From an uncultured Nocardioides sp. (GTDB taxonomy: Bacteria > Actinomycetota > Actinomycetes > Propionibacteriales > Nocardioidaceae): a stretch of DNA of 64,000 nt. Under the pieces are notes generated by a model. It saw only the letters and a program-made list of their open reading frames with translations. It was not told the origin of the DNA and did not search any database. The stretch lies in contig NZ_CANLDB010000002.1 of NCBI RefSeq assembly GCF_947489365.1, forward strand, positions 310,001-374,000, read 5' to 3'. The translations under genes were made by a program, and so were the position numbers. Each line of letters begins with the position of its first letter. The first letter of the stretch is position 1. This document shows positions 19,466 to 27,994 of this stretch, piece by piece.

Positions 19466-20221
19466 TCAGACCAGCGTGGCCCCGCCGTCGACGTACAGCG
19501 TCTGGCCGGTGACGTACGACGCCTCGTCGCTGCACAGGAAGGCGGCGATGGCGGCGATGTCCTCGGGGTGGCCGACGCGCTTGACCGGGTTGCGGTCGGC
19601 GGCGGCGGCGCGGAAGTCCTCCACGCTCATCCCGACCCGCGCGGCGGTCGCGTCGGTCATGTCGGTGGCGATGAAGCCGGGGGCGATGGCGTTGGCGTTG
19701 ACCCCGAACGGGCCGAGCTCGATGCCGAGGGTCCGCGTGAAGCCCTGGACGCCCATCTTGGCCGCGGAGTAGTTGGCCTGGCCGCGGTTGCCCAGCGCGG
19801 AGACGCTGGAGAGGTTCACGATCTTGCCGTAGCGCTGCGGCACGAAGTGCTTCTGCGCGGCCTTCGTCATGGCGAAGGCGCCCTTGAGGTGGACGCCCAT
19901 GACGAGGTCCCAGTCGTCCTCGCTCATCTTGAACAGCAGGTTGTCGCGCGTGATGCCGGCGTTGTTCACCAGCACGTGGACGCCCCCGAGCTCGGCGACG
20001 ACCCGGTCGACGGCTGCCTCGGCGCCCGCCACGCTCGACACGTCGCAGCCGATGCCGACGGCCTTGCCGGGGAGGCCCGAGGCGGCCTGCTGGGCGGCGG
20101 ACTCGTCGAGGTCGAGGACCGCGACGGCGGCGCCCTCCTCGGCGAACCGGGTGGCGATCGCCAGCCCGATCCCTCGCGCCGCACCCGTGACGACGGCGAC
20201 GCGCTCGTCGAAGCGACCCAT
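19466..20221 (-). CDS. fabG: SDR family 3-oxoacyl-ACP reductase-like oxidoreductase
   Basis: This 251 aa Rossmann-fold reductase shows VVTGAARGIG (cofactor glycine motif), the NNAG motif (LVNNAGITRDNL), Ser of the triad in NLSSVSALGN, the YxxxK pair in YSAAKMG, and the C-terminal VTGQTLYVDGG. ITRDNLLFKM and the overall pattern are typical of FabG, which reduces 3-ketoacyl-ACP with NADPH. Actinobacteria have many FabG-like paralogues in catabolic roles, so the fatty acid synthesis assignment is tentative. A TetR-type palindrome lies just upstream of the start. Confidence 0.85.
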   Translation of the reverse strand: MGRFDERVAVVTGAARGIGLAIATRFAEEGAAVAVLDLDESAAQQAASGLPGKAVGIGCDVSSVAGAEAAVDRVVAELGGVHVLVNNAGITRDNLLFKMSEDDWDLVMGVHLKGAFAMTKAAQKHFVPQRYGKIVNLSSVSALGNRGQANYSAAKMGVQGFTRTLGIELGPFGVNANAIAPGFIATDMTDATAARVGMSVEDFRAAAADRNPVKRVGHPEDIAAIAAFLCSDEASYVTGQTLYVDGGATLV

Positions 20222-20233
20222 CAGAATGACTCC

Positions 20234-20245
20234 TACCGTTCGGTA
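20234..20245. promoter_or_regulatory. TetR-type palindrome upstream of fabG-like gene
   Basis: TACCGTTCGGTA is a TACCG-N2-CGGTA palindrome, 13 bp upstream of the reductase ATG. Such sites are typical of TetR regulators of lipid genes in actinobacteria. Assignment is inferred from symmetry and position. Confidence 0.5.
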
Positions 20246-20283
20246 ACTGGACGCCCGTCACGATAGGCGCAGCCCGCGCGGGC

Positions 20284-20709
20284 TCACGCGCCGGGCGGCG
20301 CCAGCGCCGCGCGGAGGCGGTCGCCGACCTCGGCGGCCTCCCCCTCGGCGTACGTGGTGCGGGGCCAGAAGAACCCCCGCAGCCCGTCGCCCTTGGTGCG
20401 GGGCGCGACGTGGCAGTGCAGGTGGGGCACGGACTGCGAGACCACGTTGTTCATCGCGACGAACGACCCCTGGGCGCCCAGGCCGTCGACCACCGCGCGG
20501 CACACCCGCTGGACGGCCTCGAGGAAGCCGTCGCGCAGCTCCGCGGGCAGGTCCGGCAGCGTGTCGACGTGCTCGCGGGGCACGACGAGCACGTGGCCGG
20601 GGAAGAGGGGACGGACGTCGAGGAACCCGACGTACGACGGCTCGTCGAGCACCACCTCGGCCTCGGTCTCCCCGGCGAGGATCGCGCAGAACACGCAGCG
20701 CCCGCTCAC
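20284..20709 (-). CDS. HIT family nucleotide hydrolase
   Basis: This 141 aa protein has the histidine-triad motif HLHCHVAPR (H-x-H-x-H) near residue 95, preceded by VFCAILAGE and FPGHVLVVPREHVDT. HIT proteins hydrolyse or transfer nucleotidyl groups from dinucleotides and adenylated compounds; the physiological substrate is unknown. CVFC resembles the first Cys pair of zinc-binding HIT proteins. The GTG at 20709 overlaps the stop of the SCO6745-family gene (GTGA), so the two are coupled. Confidence 0.9.
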   Translation of the reverse strand: MSGRCVFCAILAGETEAEVVLDEPSYVGFLDVRPLFPGHVLVVPREHVDTLPDLPAELRDGFLEAVQRVCRAVVDGLGAQGSFVAMNNVVSQSVPHLHCHVAPRTKGDGLRGFFWPRTTYAEGEAAEVGDRLRAALAPPGA

Positions 20710-21548
20710 GGCCGCGGCAGGCCCATCGGGTTCGGCATGCCGACCTCGCCCCGGTCCACGACGTCGCGCGACATGGTCCGCAGGGTCTCGACGACCCTGT
20801 CGGCGTCCTCGCCGAGCGCGGCCGGGACGGACTCCGCGAGCCGGTCGGTCTCGGCCTCGACGGCCTCGCGGTGGGCGCGCCCGGCGTCGGTGAGGGTCTC
20901 CCCCTCGACCAGGCCCCGCCCGCGGAGGTCGTCGAGGGCCGCCTCCCACTCCTCGTCGGTCCAGCCCCGGCTGCCCTGCACCATCTCGCGGCCGGTGTCG
21001 CCGGTGGCGACGTGCGACACGGACGCCGTCAGCCCGGTCAGCCCGGCGTGCACGCAGGCCAGGACGTGGCCGTCGCCGCGGTGCTCGCGCAGCACGGCGG
21101 TGGCCAGCCACAGCCGGGCGAGCAGGTCGTCGGGCCGCGGCACGCTCGCCCAGGCCGCGGCGAGCGCGCGCCCGTCATATGACGCGACGTCGGCGGCGCG
21201 CTCGAGCGCGGTGACGGCGAGCTCGAGATCGGCGCGGTCGACCGTCGCCGCGGCGGGCTCGAGGACCCGGCCGGCGGTCTCGAGGCGGGAGGTGATCGCG
21301 ACGTCCGGGGTGATGCGGCCCCACACCTTCGGCAGCGCCCGCTCGACCCGGGCCGGGGCGAAACCGAAGAACAGCGCGGTCACGACCGCCGGCGGGACCT
21401 CGCCCAGCGGGGCGGACCTTGCCGCGAAGTAGTCGTTCCAGCCGCCGGTCAGGCCGCGGGCGGCCATGTCCTCCCTGAACGCCGGCTGGAAGTAGCTGAT
21501 CGCGTGGAGGGGCTCGGAGGCCCGCCAGTAGGTGCGCGCGGGGTGCAT
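20706..21548 (-). CDS. SCO6745 family protein
   Basis: This 280 aa protein resembles the SCO6745 family of actinobacteria: it opens YWRASEPLHAISYF and contains ALFFGFAPARVERALPKVW, then a C-terminal MarR-like winged-helix region (GWTDEEWEAALDDLRGRGLV, then GETLTDAGRAHREAVE). The family has no established function; the C-terminal half suggests DNA or ligand binding like a MarR protein. No operator is obvious upstream, where a repeat array begins. It is coupled to the HIT gene. Confidence 0.8.
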   Translation of the reverse strand: MHPARTYWRASEPLHAISYFQPAFREDMAARGLTGGWNDYFAARSAPLGEVPPAVVTALFFGFAPARVERALPKVWGRITPDVAITSRLETAGRVLEPAAATVDRADLELAVTALERAADVASYDGRALAAAWASVPRPDDLLARLWLATAVLREHRGDGHVLACVHAGLTGLTASVSHVATGDTGREMVQGSRGWTDEEWEAALDDLRGRGLVEGETLTDAGRAHREAVEAETDRLAESVPAALGEDADRVVETLRTMSRDVVDRGEVGMPNPMGLPRP

Positions 21549-21586
21549 GACGTCACTGTGTCACTCCTCGCTCGGCGCGCCCGGCC

Positions 21587-22000
21587 GGAGATCGAGGTGC
21601 GAGCGTCGCGCAGCGACCGAGCCACGAGATCCCGCACGACGTACGACGGCCCTCACCGGGTCTCGTGGTCCCTGCGCTCCTGCGTCGCTCCGGGACACCT
21701 CGACCACCGGTAGGTCACGCACACGAGGCGGCAGCGTCTCGTGTTCGCGGGCAGTTCTCCGCTGCTGGAGCGGAAAACCGCCCGCAAAGACCGCGCACGA
21801 CGTACGACGGCCGCTCAACGGGTCTCGACGACGCACGCTCGCTGCGCTCGCGTGCTGCTCGACCACCTGGAGCGCGGAGATCGAGGTGCGAGCGTCGCGC
21901 AGCGACCGAGCCACGAGATCCCGCACGACGTACGACGGCCCCTCACCGGGTCTCGTGGCCCCTGCGCTCCTGCGTCGCTCCGGGACACCTCGACCACCGG
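21587..22000. repeat. Interspersed palindromic repeat array (copies A, B, C)
   Basis: This gene-free gap of about 460 bp is filled by repeats. Copies A (21587-21710) and C (21876-22000) are nearly identical 124-125 bp units. Copy B (21801-21870) is a shorter variant that recurs at 34761-34902. Within A and C, the arms CCACGAGATCCCG and CGGGTCTCGTGG can fold as a hairpin. No gene is seen. The family may act as transcription stops or be a non-autonomous mobile repeat. Confidence 0.85.
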
Positions 22001-22010
22001 CAGACCCACG

Positions 22011-23396
22011 TCAGTGGCAGACGCCCCCACCGCAGGCGAGCGGGCGGCGGGTGGTGCGGGCGACGGGGCGGCCGTCGAAGTGGTGGGCGTCGAAGGTGCC
22101 GTAGGTCCAGCGGAAACCGTGGGCGGCGAAGATCCGGACCACCGGGTGCTCGGAGGAGCGCCAGGCCACGCGGGGGTGGGACTTCCCGACCCACCAGGTG
22201 TTGGGCGTCCAGCCGTCGTTGGACCGGTAGGGGTTCTCCCACGGGTTGATGTCGATGGAGCGGCCGTAGGAGTGCGGGGAGGTCCGACCCGGGGCCCCGA
22301 CCACGTCGCGGCAGTTGAACGCCGAGGTGTTGTCGGCGGCCATCGAGGCGTAGTCGTCCGCGCCGCGCAGACGGTCGGAGTAGCCGAAGCGGTCGACGCG
22401 GTACATGTGGCGGATCGGGATGTCCGCGGCGTACAGCGCGCGCATCACGCCGACGGTCTTGCCGGCGATCGCGGCGTTCACGACCAGCTCCCCGCGGCGT
22501 CGGTATCCCTCGAAGTCCCAGTAGTTGGTGCGGACCAGGCGCAGACCGGGCCGCCCGACCGGGCAGCCCTCCCGCCAGCTCGTCCCGACCATCGAGCGCC
22601 AGGTGGCGTCGGGGATCCGGACCGCCGAGGCGTTGGCGCCCTTCCCGACCGCCCGGGCCTGGTCGGGCAGGTCGCGGCGCGGGTCCGGCGCGCCGGCCGG
22701 GAGGTTCACCGGGGTGCCGGGCGGCAGGTTGTCGACGCGCAGCACCGGGGAGGTGTCGCCGGTGTGCCAGGACGACGCCTCACCCACGAGGCGGTAGCGG
22801 ACGTCGGAGCGCGGTGTCGTGGTCCAGCGGGCCTTGCCGTCGCGGTCGGTGCGCAGGCGGCGGACCGTCGTCCAGCCCGACCTCACCCCCCGCTCGACCC
22901 GGACCGCCCCGGGGACGGCGACGCCGCTGCCGGTGGCCCAGCTGATCCGGAGGGTGACCGGGCGGCCGTCGCGGACCTTCTTCTGCACGAACCCCTTCAG
23001 GACGGTGTTGCGACGCAGGACGGCGACGTCGCGACGATCGCTCAACCGGCCGTCCGCCGTCGTGTGCAGCGCCCGGAACCGGTTGCGCTCCGGCGTACGG
23101 CGCAGCGTCACCGGCAGCTCGACGGTGCCGTCCGGGCCGGTCGTGAGGGTCGCCACCGGCTGCCAGTCGCTGCCGTCGAAGCGCTGCAGGTCCACCTGCT
23201 GCTCCGGCTGCGGCGCACCGTCGGCGTCGAGCAGCCGCACGGTCGCGGTGACCGTCGCGTCGGCGTACCCGCGCGGCACGGCGAGGTCGAGGCGGCCGTC
23301 GGCGGCGCGGGCGTCGCGGTCCGCCGCCGTGGCGGGCGCGGCGAGCAGTCCGGCGGTGAGGACCAGGGCCAGCAGGGCTCCGAGGCGTGTCAGCAC
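22011..23396 (-). CDS. Secreted M15 family peptidase (D-alanyl-D-alanine carboxypeptidase type)
   Basis: This 461 aa exported protein has a signal peptide (residues 1 to about 24), an N-terminal half of two Ig-like or beta modules (RGYADATVTATVRLLDADG), and a C-terminal M15 peptidase domain. Zinc ligands are visible as His and Asp in HSYGRSIDINPW and the final His in DAHHFDG. NTSAFNCR and NPWENP are typical of M15 cell-wall peptidases that trim peptidoglycan stem peptides. A tandem paralogue lies directly upstream at 23430-24752 and lacks these ligands. Confidence 0.88.
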   Translation of the reverse strand: MLTRLGALLALVLTAGLLAAPATAADRDARAADGRLDLAVPRGYADATVTATVRLLDADGAPQPEQQVDLQRFDGSDWQPVATLTTGPDGTVELPVTLRRTPERNRFRALHTTADGRLSDRRDVAVLRRNTVLKGFVQKKVRDGRPVTLRISWATGSGVAVPGAVRVERGVRSGWTTVRRLRTDRDGKARWTTTPRSDVRYRLVGEASSWHTGDTSPVLRVDNLPPGTPVNLPAGAPDPRRDLPDQARAVGKGANASAVRIPDATWRSMVGTSWREGCPVGRPGLRLVRTNYWDFEGYRRRGELVVNAAIAGKTVGVMRALYAADIPIRHMYRVDRFGYSDRLRGADDYASMAADNTSAFNCRDVVGAPGRTSPHSYGRSIDINPWENPYRSNDGWTPNTWWVGKSHPRVAWRSSEHPVVRIFAAHGFRWTYGTFDAHHFDGRPVARTTRRPLACGGGVCH

Positions 23397-23429
23397 CGGA
23401 CGATCATGGGGCCCGTGGGGCCTGTGTGG

Positions 23430-24752
23430 TCAGCGGCGCGCGGTGAAGCTGCCGTAGCGCCAGCGGAACCCGTGGCGGGCGAAGACCCGGACCACCGGGT
23501 GGCTGGTCGAGCGCCAGGCGACGCGGGGGTGGGCGTTCCCGACCCACCAGTCGTCGGGGACCCACCCGTTCGGGGTCAGCGACGGGTTCTCCCAGGGGTT
23601 CATCTCGATGGTGCGCCCGGTGGCGGACACGGCCCGGTCGCGCGGGCGTCCGAGTGCGCCGCGGCAGTTGAAGGCGGAGGTGTTGTCGGCGGCCATCGAC
23701 GCGATCGGGTCGGCCCCGCGGAACCGCGGCGAGTAGCCGAACCGGTCGACCCGGTACATCCCGCGGACCGGCAGCTCCTCGGCGTACAGGTCGCGGACCA
23801 CGCCGAGGACCCGACCGACGACGTCGGCGTTGACGACCAGCTGGCCGCGGCGGCGGTAGCCGTCGAAGGCCCAGTAGTTGGTCCGCACGAGCCGGAGGCC
23901 GGCGCGGCCGACCGGGCAGCCGCGGCGCCAGCTGACGCCGACCATGTCGTTCCAGACGTCGTCCGGGATGCGGGTCGCGACCGCGTTGGCGCCGCCACCG
24001 ACCGCGCGGGGCTGGAGCGGGAGGGCGCGGCGCGGGCGGGGCGCCCCGGAGGGCAGGCGGACGGGGTCCCCGGGCGGCAGGTTGTCGACGGCGACCTCGT
24101 TGCTGGTGTCGCCGTCGAACCAGGTCGACGCGAGCCCGACGGCCCGGAACCGGGTGTCGACCCGGGGTCGGACGCGCACCCGCGCCTTGCCGCGCCTGCT
24201 GGTCTTGACGGTGTCCACCGCCCGCCAGCCCGAGCCGGTGTCCTGCTCGAGCCGGACCTTGCCCTTCAGCCGCTCCCCCTGGCCGGTCGCCCAGCCGATC
24301 CGCAGCGTCATCGACCGCTCGTCGCGGAGCTTCTTCTGCCCGAAGAGCACCACGCGGCTGTTCCGCTTGCGCAGCGCGAGGTCGCGGCGGGTGGTCAGGG
24401 TGCGGCTCGGGGTCGTGTGCTTGACCCGGAAGCGGTTGAGCTCGGTACGCCGGCGCAGGAGGACGGGCCGGTTGACGCGGCCGTCCTCGCCCGTCTCGAG
24501 GGAGGCGAGGAGCTGCCAGGTGCGGCCGTCGAAGCGCTGCAGGCGGACCCGCTGCCCGACGTCGGGCCGCCCGTCGGCCTTGCGCAGGCGGACGGTGGCC
24601 TGCACCCGCTGGTCGGCGTACCCGCGGGGGACGAACAGGTCGAGGTCCTTCGTGGACCCGCCGGCGCCCTCGGCGCTCGCCTGCGGGGCGGGCGCGGCGA
24701 GCAGACCGGCGACGAGGGCGGCGACCACGGCGGACGCCAGGCGAGGCATCAT
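23430..24752 (-). CDS. M15 peptidase-like protein lacking zinc ligands (probable pseudoenzyme)
   Basis: This paralogue has the same layout as the neighbouring M15 peptidase: signal peptide, RGYADQRVQATVRLRKADG module, NTSAFNCRG and NPWENPS. The catalytic residues are gone. Where the neighbour reads HSYGRSID, this one reads SATGRTIE, so His becomes Ser and the metal Asp becomes Glu. The chain stops at GSFTARR, just before the region holding the last zinc His (DAHHF). It is about 440 aa and otherwise intact, with no stop or frameshift, which suggests a retained non-enzymatic role, perhaps wall binding. The start may be either of two adjacent ATGs at 24752 or 24749. Confidence 0.8.
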   Translation of the reverse strand: MMPRLASAVVAALVAGLLAAPAPQASAEGAGGSTKDLDLFVPRGYADQRVQATVRLRKADGRPDVGQRVRLQRFDGRTWQLLASLETGEDGRVNRPVLLRRRTELNRFRVKHTTPSRTLTTRRDLALRKRNSRVVLFGQKKLRDERSMTLRIGWATGQGERLKGKVRLEQDTGSGWRAVDTVKTSRRGKARVRVRPRVDTRFRAVGLASTWFDGDTSNEVAVDNLPPGDPVRLPSGAPRPRRALPLQPRAVGGGANAVATRIPDDVWNDMVGVSWRRGCPVGRAGLRLVRTNYWAFDGYRRRGQLVVNADVVGRVLGVVRDLYAEELPVRGMYRVDRFGYSPRFRGADPIASMAADNTSAFNCRGALGRPRDRAVSATGRTIEMNPWENPSLTPNGWVPDDWWVGNAHPRVAWRSTSHPVVRVFARHGFRWRYGSFTARR

Positions 24753-24759
24753 GCGCCGA

Positions 24760-25869
24760 TCATCGACCCCCGGGGGCCACGTCCTCGCGCGCAACGCCGA
24801 GCCAGGCGGCGAGCTCTTCGAGCTGCGCGTCGACCGCGGCCCGCAGGGCCGACGACCAGACGCCGTCGGGGTGGACGCCCCTCACGTGGAGCTCCCCGGC
24901 GTCCACGACCCGCTCCACGTCGACCTGACCGACGAGCCGGTCACCGGCGAGGACGGGCAGCGCCCAGTAGCCGTGTCGGCGCTGCGCGACCGGCTTGTAC
25001 ATCTCGAGGACGTACTCGAAGGCGAACAGCTCGCTCGTCCGCCGGCGGTCGAGCACGAGGTGGTCGAGCGGCGACAGCAGGACGACGCGCCCCTCCTCGT
25101 CGTCCCAGGGCCGGGCCAGGTGGGCCAGGTGGGACCCGTCCACCCGCCAGCGCCCCCGGACGCCGTCGACGCGCGTCTCCACGCCCGCCTCACCGACGTC
25201 ACGGGGCCGGGCGATCCCCCGGGCCGCGAGCAGGCGACGACCCCGCTCCGCGCGCGCCTCGTCGAGCGGCACCGGCTCGTCGTCCGGGTAGACGCGTGAG
25301 GCCAGGTCCCACAGCGGCACCCGGCCCTCGCGGCCGGCGACGGCGACCTCGCCGCGCTGCACGAGCAGGTCGAGCAGCCGCTGGAGGTTCCTGCCGCCGG
25401 TCCACCCCGTCGAGCGCCAGGGCTTCACGCAGGTGTCCGGCAGGTCCGCGGTCGGCAGCGGCCCGTCGGCCCGGAGCGCCGCGAGGACGTCACGCCGGCA
25501 GCCGTCGTTGGCGGCGACCCACCCGGCGAGGTGCTCCGCCTCCGCCTCGGTCCCCGCCGCCGCGGGCCAGGCGGCCATCTCGGCGGTGTGCAGGCGGAGG
25601 TCCTCGGCCGGGACCGCGTGCATCCGCAGCTCCACCAGCTGACCGGTCTCCAGCAGGTCCCGCAGGTCGCCGGGGTCGTACGACGACCCGAGCCGCCCCC
25701 ACAGGACGAGGTCGGCGCTGCGGGCGACGTACGCCGTCGGGTCCAGCTGCAGCGACGTCAGGTGCCGGACCACGTCGAGCGCGTCCGTCGCCCGCGGGCC
25801 GGCCAGCAGCTGCGCGCGCACCGCGACCCGCCGCGCCTCGGCGGCGCTCAGCACGACGGGCTCGCTCAC
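24760..25869 (-). CDS. YcaQ/AlkX-like winged-helix DNA glycosylase-type protein
   Basis: This 369 aa protein matches the YcaQ/HTH_42 family of winged-helix proteins (AlkX, AlkZ), which excise bulky or crosslinked alkyl bases. The family catalytic pair has the form Q-phi-Q or Q-phi-D; here TSLQLDPT near residue 40 gives QLD. Supporting features are RRVAVRAQLL, the middle LRADGPLPTADL winged-helix region, and the late LVGQVDVERV. Enzyme activity is inferred from family. The start at 25869 (ATG) is used. It ends 8 bp upstream of the M15-like paralogue on the same strand. Confidence 0.8.
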   Translation of the reverse strand: MSEPVVLSAAEARRVAVRAQLLAGPRATDALDVVRHLTSLQLDPTAYVARSADLVLWGRLGSSYDPGDLRDLLETGQLVELRMHAVPAEDLRLHTAEMAAWPAAAGTEAEAEHLAGWVAANDGCRRDVLAALRADGPLPTADLPDTCVKPWRSTGWTGGRNLQRLLDLLVQRGEVAVAGREGRVPLWDLASRVYPDDEPVPLDEARAERGRRLLAARGIARPRDVGEAGVETRVDGVRGRWRVDGSHLAHLARPWDDEEGRVVLLSPLDHLVLDRRRTSELFAFEYVLEMYKPVAQRRHGYWALPVLAGDRLVGQVDVERVVDAGELHVRGVHPDGVWSSALRAAVDAQLEELAAWLGVAREDVAPGGR

Positions 25870-25891
25870 CCGACGCAGGCTAGACGTCGCC

Positions 25892-26179
25892 TCAGACGTC
25901 GATCGTCAGCGTCACGGTGATCGTGTCGTCCAGCGCGATGCGCTCCGGCCTCCGCAGCGCGACCTTGAGCGGGACGACGTACCCGCCGTCCTTCGGCCAC
26001 AGCGACGTCGTCGAGACCGTCACCCCCACCCGGACCTCGACCGGGATCATCCCCCAGCCGTAGGTGACCGCCCGGGCGACCTCGGCGATCTCCTCGGCCT
26101 CGTCGGGCGGCACGGTGACGAAGTGGTACGGCGCCGGCCCGCGCCACTCCCACACGACGCCGTCGAAGCTGAGCTGCAC
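25892..26179 (-). CDS. DUF1905 domain protein
   Basis: This 95 aa protein matches DUF1905 (a small double-psi-barrel-like fold, family of YdeI relatives): FDGVVWEWRGPAPYHFVTVP, the middle TYGWGMIPVEV and the late VTVSTTSLWPKDGGYVVPLK. No function is firmly established. It is preceded on its own strand by the divergent molybdopterin oxidoreductase promoter region and is a single gene. Confidence 0.85.
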   Translation of the reverse strand: MQLSFDGVVWEWRGPAPYHFVTVPPDEAEEIAEVARAVTYGWGMIPVEVRVGVTVSTTSLWPKDGGYVVPLKVALRRPERIALDDTITVTLTIDV

Positions 26180-26233
26180 GACACGAGGGTAGATCGATCA
26201 AAGTCGACTAACTCAATAGTGTTGAATGCTCCG

Positions 26234-27460
26234 ATGACGACCCGCCCCCGGCCCACGCGCCGCACCGTCCTGTCCGCGGCCGCGGTGGCCCCGCTCGCCG
26301 CCACCCTCGTCCGACCCGGCCCCCTCGCGCACGCCGGTGCGCCGAACATCCTCAAGCCGCTGCCCGCCGAGCGGTTCCACGACTACGGCACCAACGCCGA
26401 GATGCGGTGGGACTCCGTCGACCCGGAGCGCTACTTCACCGCCCAGCGCGACCTGTTCGTCCGCAACCACACGCGGACGCCCACGATCGACCCCGCGACG
26501 TACGCGCTGAGGGTGTTCGGCGACGGCCTCGGCGAGCGTCGTACCGAGGCCGAGGCGCACGTCCTGACCCTGAGGGACCTGAAGCGGATGCCGGCCCACA
26601 CCCGCACCACGGTGCTCGAGTGCACCGGCAACGGCCGCAGCTTCTTCACGAGCCAGCAGGAGCAGACCGTCAGCGGCACCTCGTGGAAGCTCGGCGCGGT
26701 CGGCACCGTCCGCTGGGAGGGCGTCCGGCTGCGCCACGTGCTGCGCCGCCTCGGCGTCTCGCCGCGGGCCGTCTCGATCATGGCCACGGGCCTGGACGAC
26801 GAGTTCGTCAGCGGCGAGACCAACTACGGCCGCGTACGGCGCCCCTTCAGCGTCGAGAAGGCCCTCGACGACGCGATCCTCGCGTGGGGCGCCAACGGCC
26901 AGGACCTCCTGCCCGACCACGGCTTCCCGCTGCGGCTGGTGCTGCCGGGCTGGATCGGCATCGCGAGCATCAAGTGGCTCGGCTCGCTCGAGGTGTCGCG
27001 CCGCGAGCTGACCTCGCCGTGGAACACCACCTTCTACCGGATGACCGGTGGCGACTACCCGGCCGACTCCCCGCCGCTGACCGTCAACCCGGTGCGCTCC
27101 GCGTGGGAGCTGCCGTGGGGGGCGACCATCGCCGCGGGCGGGACCCGCACCCTGACCGGGCGGGCGTGGAGCGGCGCCGGCCCGATCAAGCGCGTCGACG
27201 TCAGCCTGGACGGGGGCGAGACGTGGCAGCGCGCCGAGCTGGTCGACCCGAGCGGGCGCGCCCCGCGTGCCGGTGCGGGCGACAGCGGCACCGGCTGGAC
27301 CCGCTGGTCGGTGCGCTGGCGCGCCCCGCGGCCGGGCAGCTACGAGCTGCTCGCCCGCGCCACCGACCGCGCGGGCCGCACCCAGCCCGACGTCACGCCG
27401 TACAACTCCCAGGGCTACTTCTTCGACGCCGTGGTGAGGCACCCGGTCACCGTCGCCTGA
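26234..27460 (+). CDS. Tat-exported molybdopterin-dependent oxidoreductase (sulfite oxidase family)
   Basis: This 408 aa enzyme begins with a twin-arginine signal (PTRRTVLSAAAVAPLA). The molybdenum-binding domain (Oxidored_molyb) shows the Mo-ligating Cys in VLECTGNGRSFF near residue 140, then the cofactor site in MATGLDDEFV and GFPLRLVLPGW. A C-terminal Mo-co dimerisation Ig domain follows (DVSLDGGETWQRAEL). Sulfite oxidase-like enzymes accept sulfite or related substrates; no haem domain is seen, so an external electron acceptor is needed. The ATG at 26234 is chosen because it sits just before the Tat motif. Confidence 0.9.
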   Translation: MTTRPRPTRRTVLSAAAVAPLAATLVRPGPLAHAGAPNILKPLPAERFHDYGTNAEMRWDSVDPERYFTAQRDLFVRNHTRTPTIDPATYALRVFGDGLGERRTEAEAHVLTLRDLKRMPAHTRTTVLECTGNGRSFFTSQQEQTVSGTSWKLGAVGTVRWEGVRLRHVLRRLGVSPRAVSIMATGLDDEFVSGETNYGRVRRPFSVEKALDDAILAWGANGQDLLPDHGFPLRLVLPGWIGIASIKWLGSLEVSRRELTSPWNTTFYRMTGGDYPADSPPLTVNPVRSAWELPWGATIAAGGTRTLTGRAWSGAGPIKRVDVSLDGGETWQRAELVDPSGRAPRAGAGDSGTGWTRWSVRWRAPRPGSYELLARATDRAGRTQPDVTPYNSQGYFFDAVVRHPVTVA

Positions 27461-27477
27461 GCGGGGACACAGGACGG

Positions 27478-27514
27478 CACGAGAGCCGCCCCGGGGTCCG
27501 GGGCGGCTCTCGTG
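27478..27514. terminator. Bidirectional hairpin terminator
   Basis: CACGAGAGCCGCCCCG and CGGGGCGGCTCTCGTG arms (16 bp) flank a 5-base loop, 17 bp past the oxidoreductase stop. It lies before the convergent tmRNA 3' end. Confidence 0.85.
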
Positions 27515-27553
27515 GTGCCAAGAGGGCTGTCAGGCGGTGGTGCTCTGGTGCCG

Positions 27554-27921
27554 TGGTGGAGCTGGCGGGAATCGAACCCGCGTCCTCGGGCGCCGTGCCA
27601 GGGCTTCTACGGGTGTAGCGCGTGAAGTCGTTTTCTCAGTCCCGGTGCTCCCACGAGCAGGTCACCGACGGACTCAGCCGGGCTGAAGTCCCCGTCAGCA
27701 CTCCCGGCGAGCGCTGACGAGCAAGCCCCCTAGATGAGGCCGGGACCCGGGGCGGAGGCGCACCCGGACCGACCCTTCGATCACTGCTCAGGCAGCGAGA
27801 GCGAAGTGACTGCGCTTGGAATCGGCAGTTGTTGTTTTCCAGCGATCGTTGACGAGATGACGCTGGCTCCTCGACCCGCTTCCCCTGGGATCAACGTCCC
27901 CAGTCGAAACCGATCAGCCCC
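27554..27921 (-). ncRNA. ssrA: tmRNA (ssrA)
   Basis: On the minus strand the RNA begins GGGGCTGATCGGTTTCGACT, the classic tmRNA 5' end, and finishes with a T-arm and CCA (GGCGGGAATCGAACCC in plus-strand sense marks the T-arm). The 368-nt length and the tRNA-like ends fit. It encodes the tag ADSKRSHFALAA for trans-translation of stalled ribosomes. SmpB, its partner, is encoded about 2 kb away on the same strand. Confidence 0.96.
27788..27826 (-). other. tmRNA proteolysis tag reading frame
   Basis: Within ssrA a 12-codon frame plus stop (GCC resume codon to TGA) encodes ADSKRSHFALAA. The FALAA end marks tagged proteins for ClpXP and related proteases. The resume codon is inferred from the similar actinobacterial tags beginning ADS. 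Confidence 0.88.
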
Positions 27922-27994
27922 TCTTGAGTTGTACCCCTCCACTGTAGCGCGGACGGCGGACCCACGCCCCGAGCACAGGGGCCAGGATGGTCCC

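Noticed and set aside
27922..27994. FMN riboswitch before ribD
   Set aside because: Only 73 bp separate tmRNA and ribD and none of the conserved riboswitch core is present.
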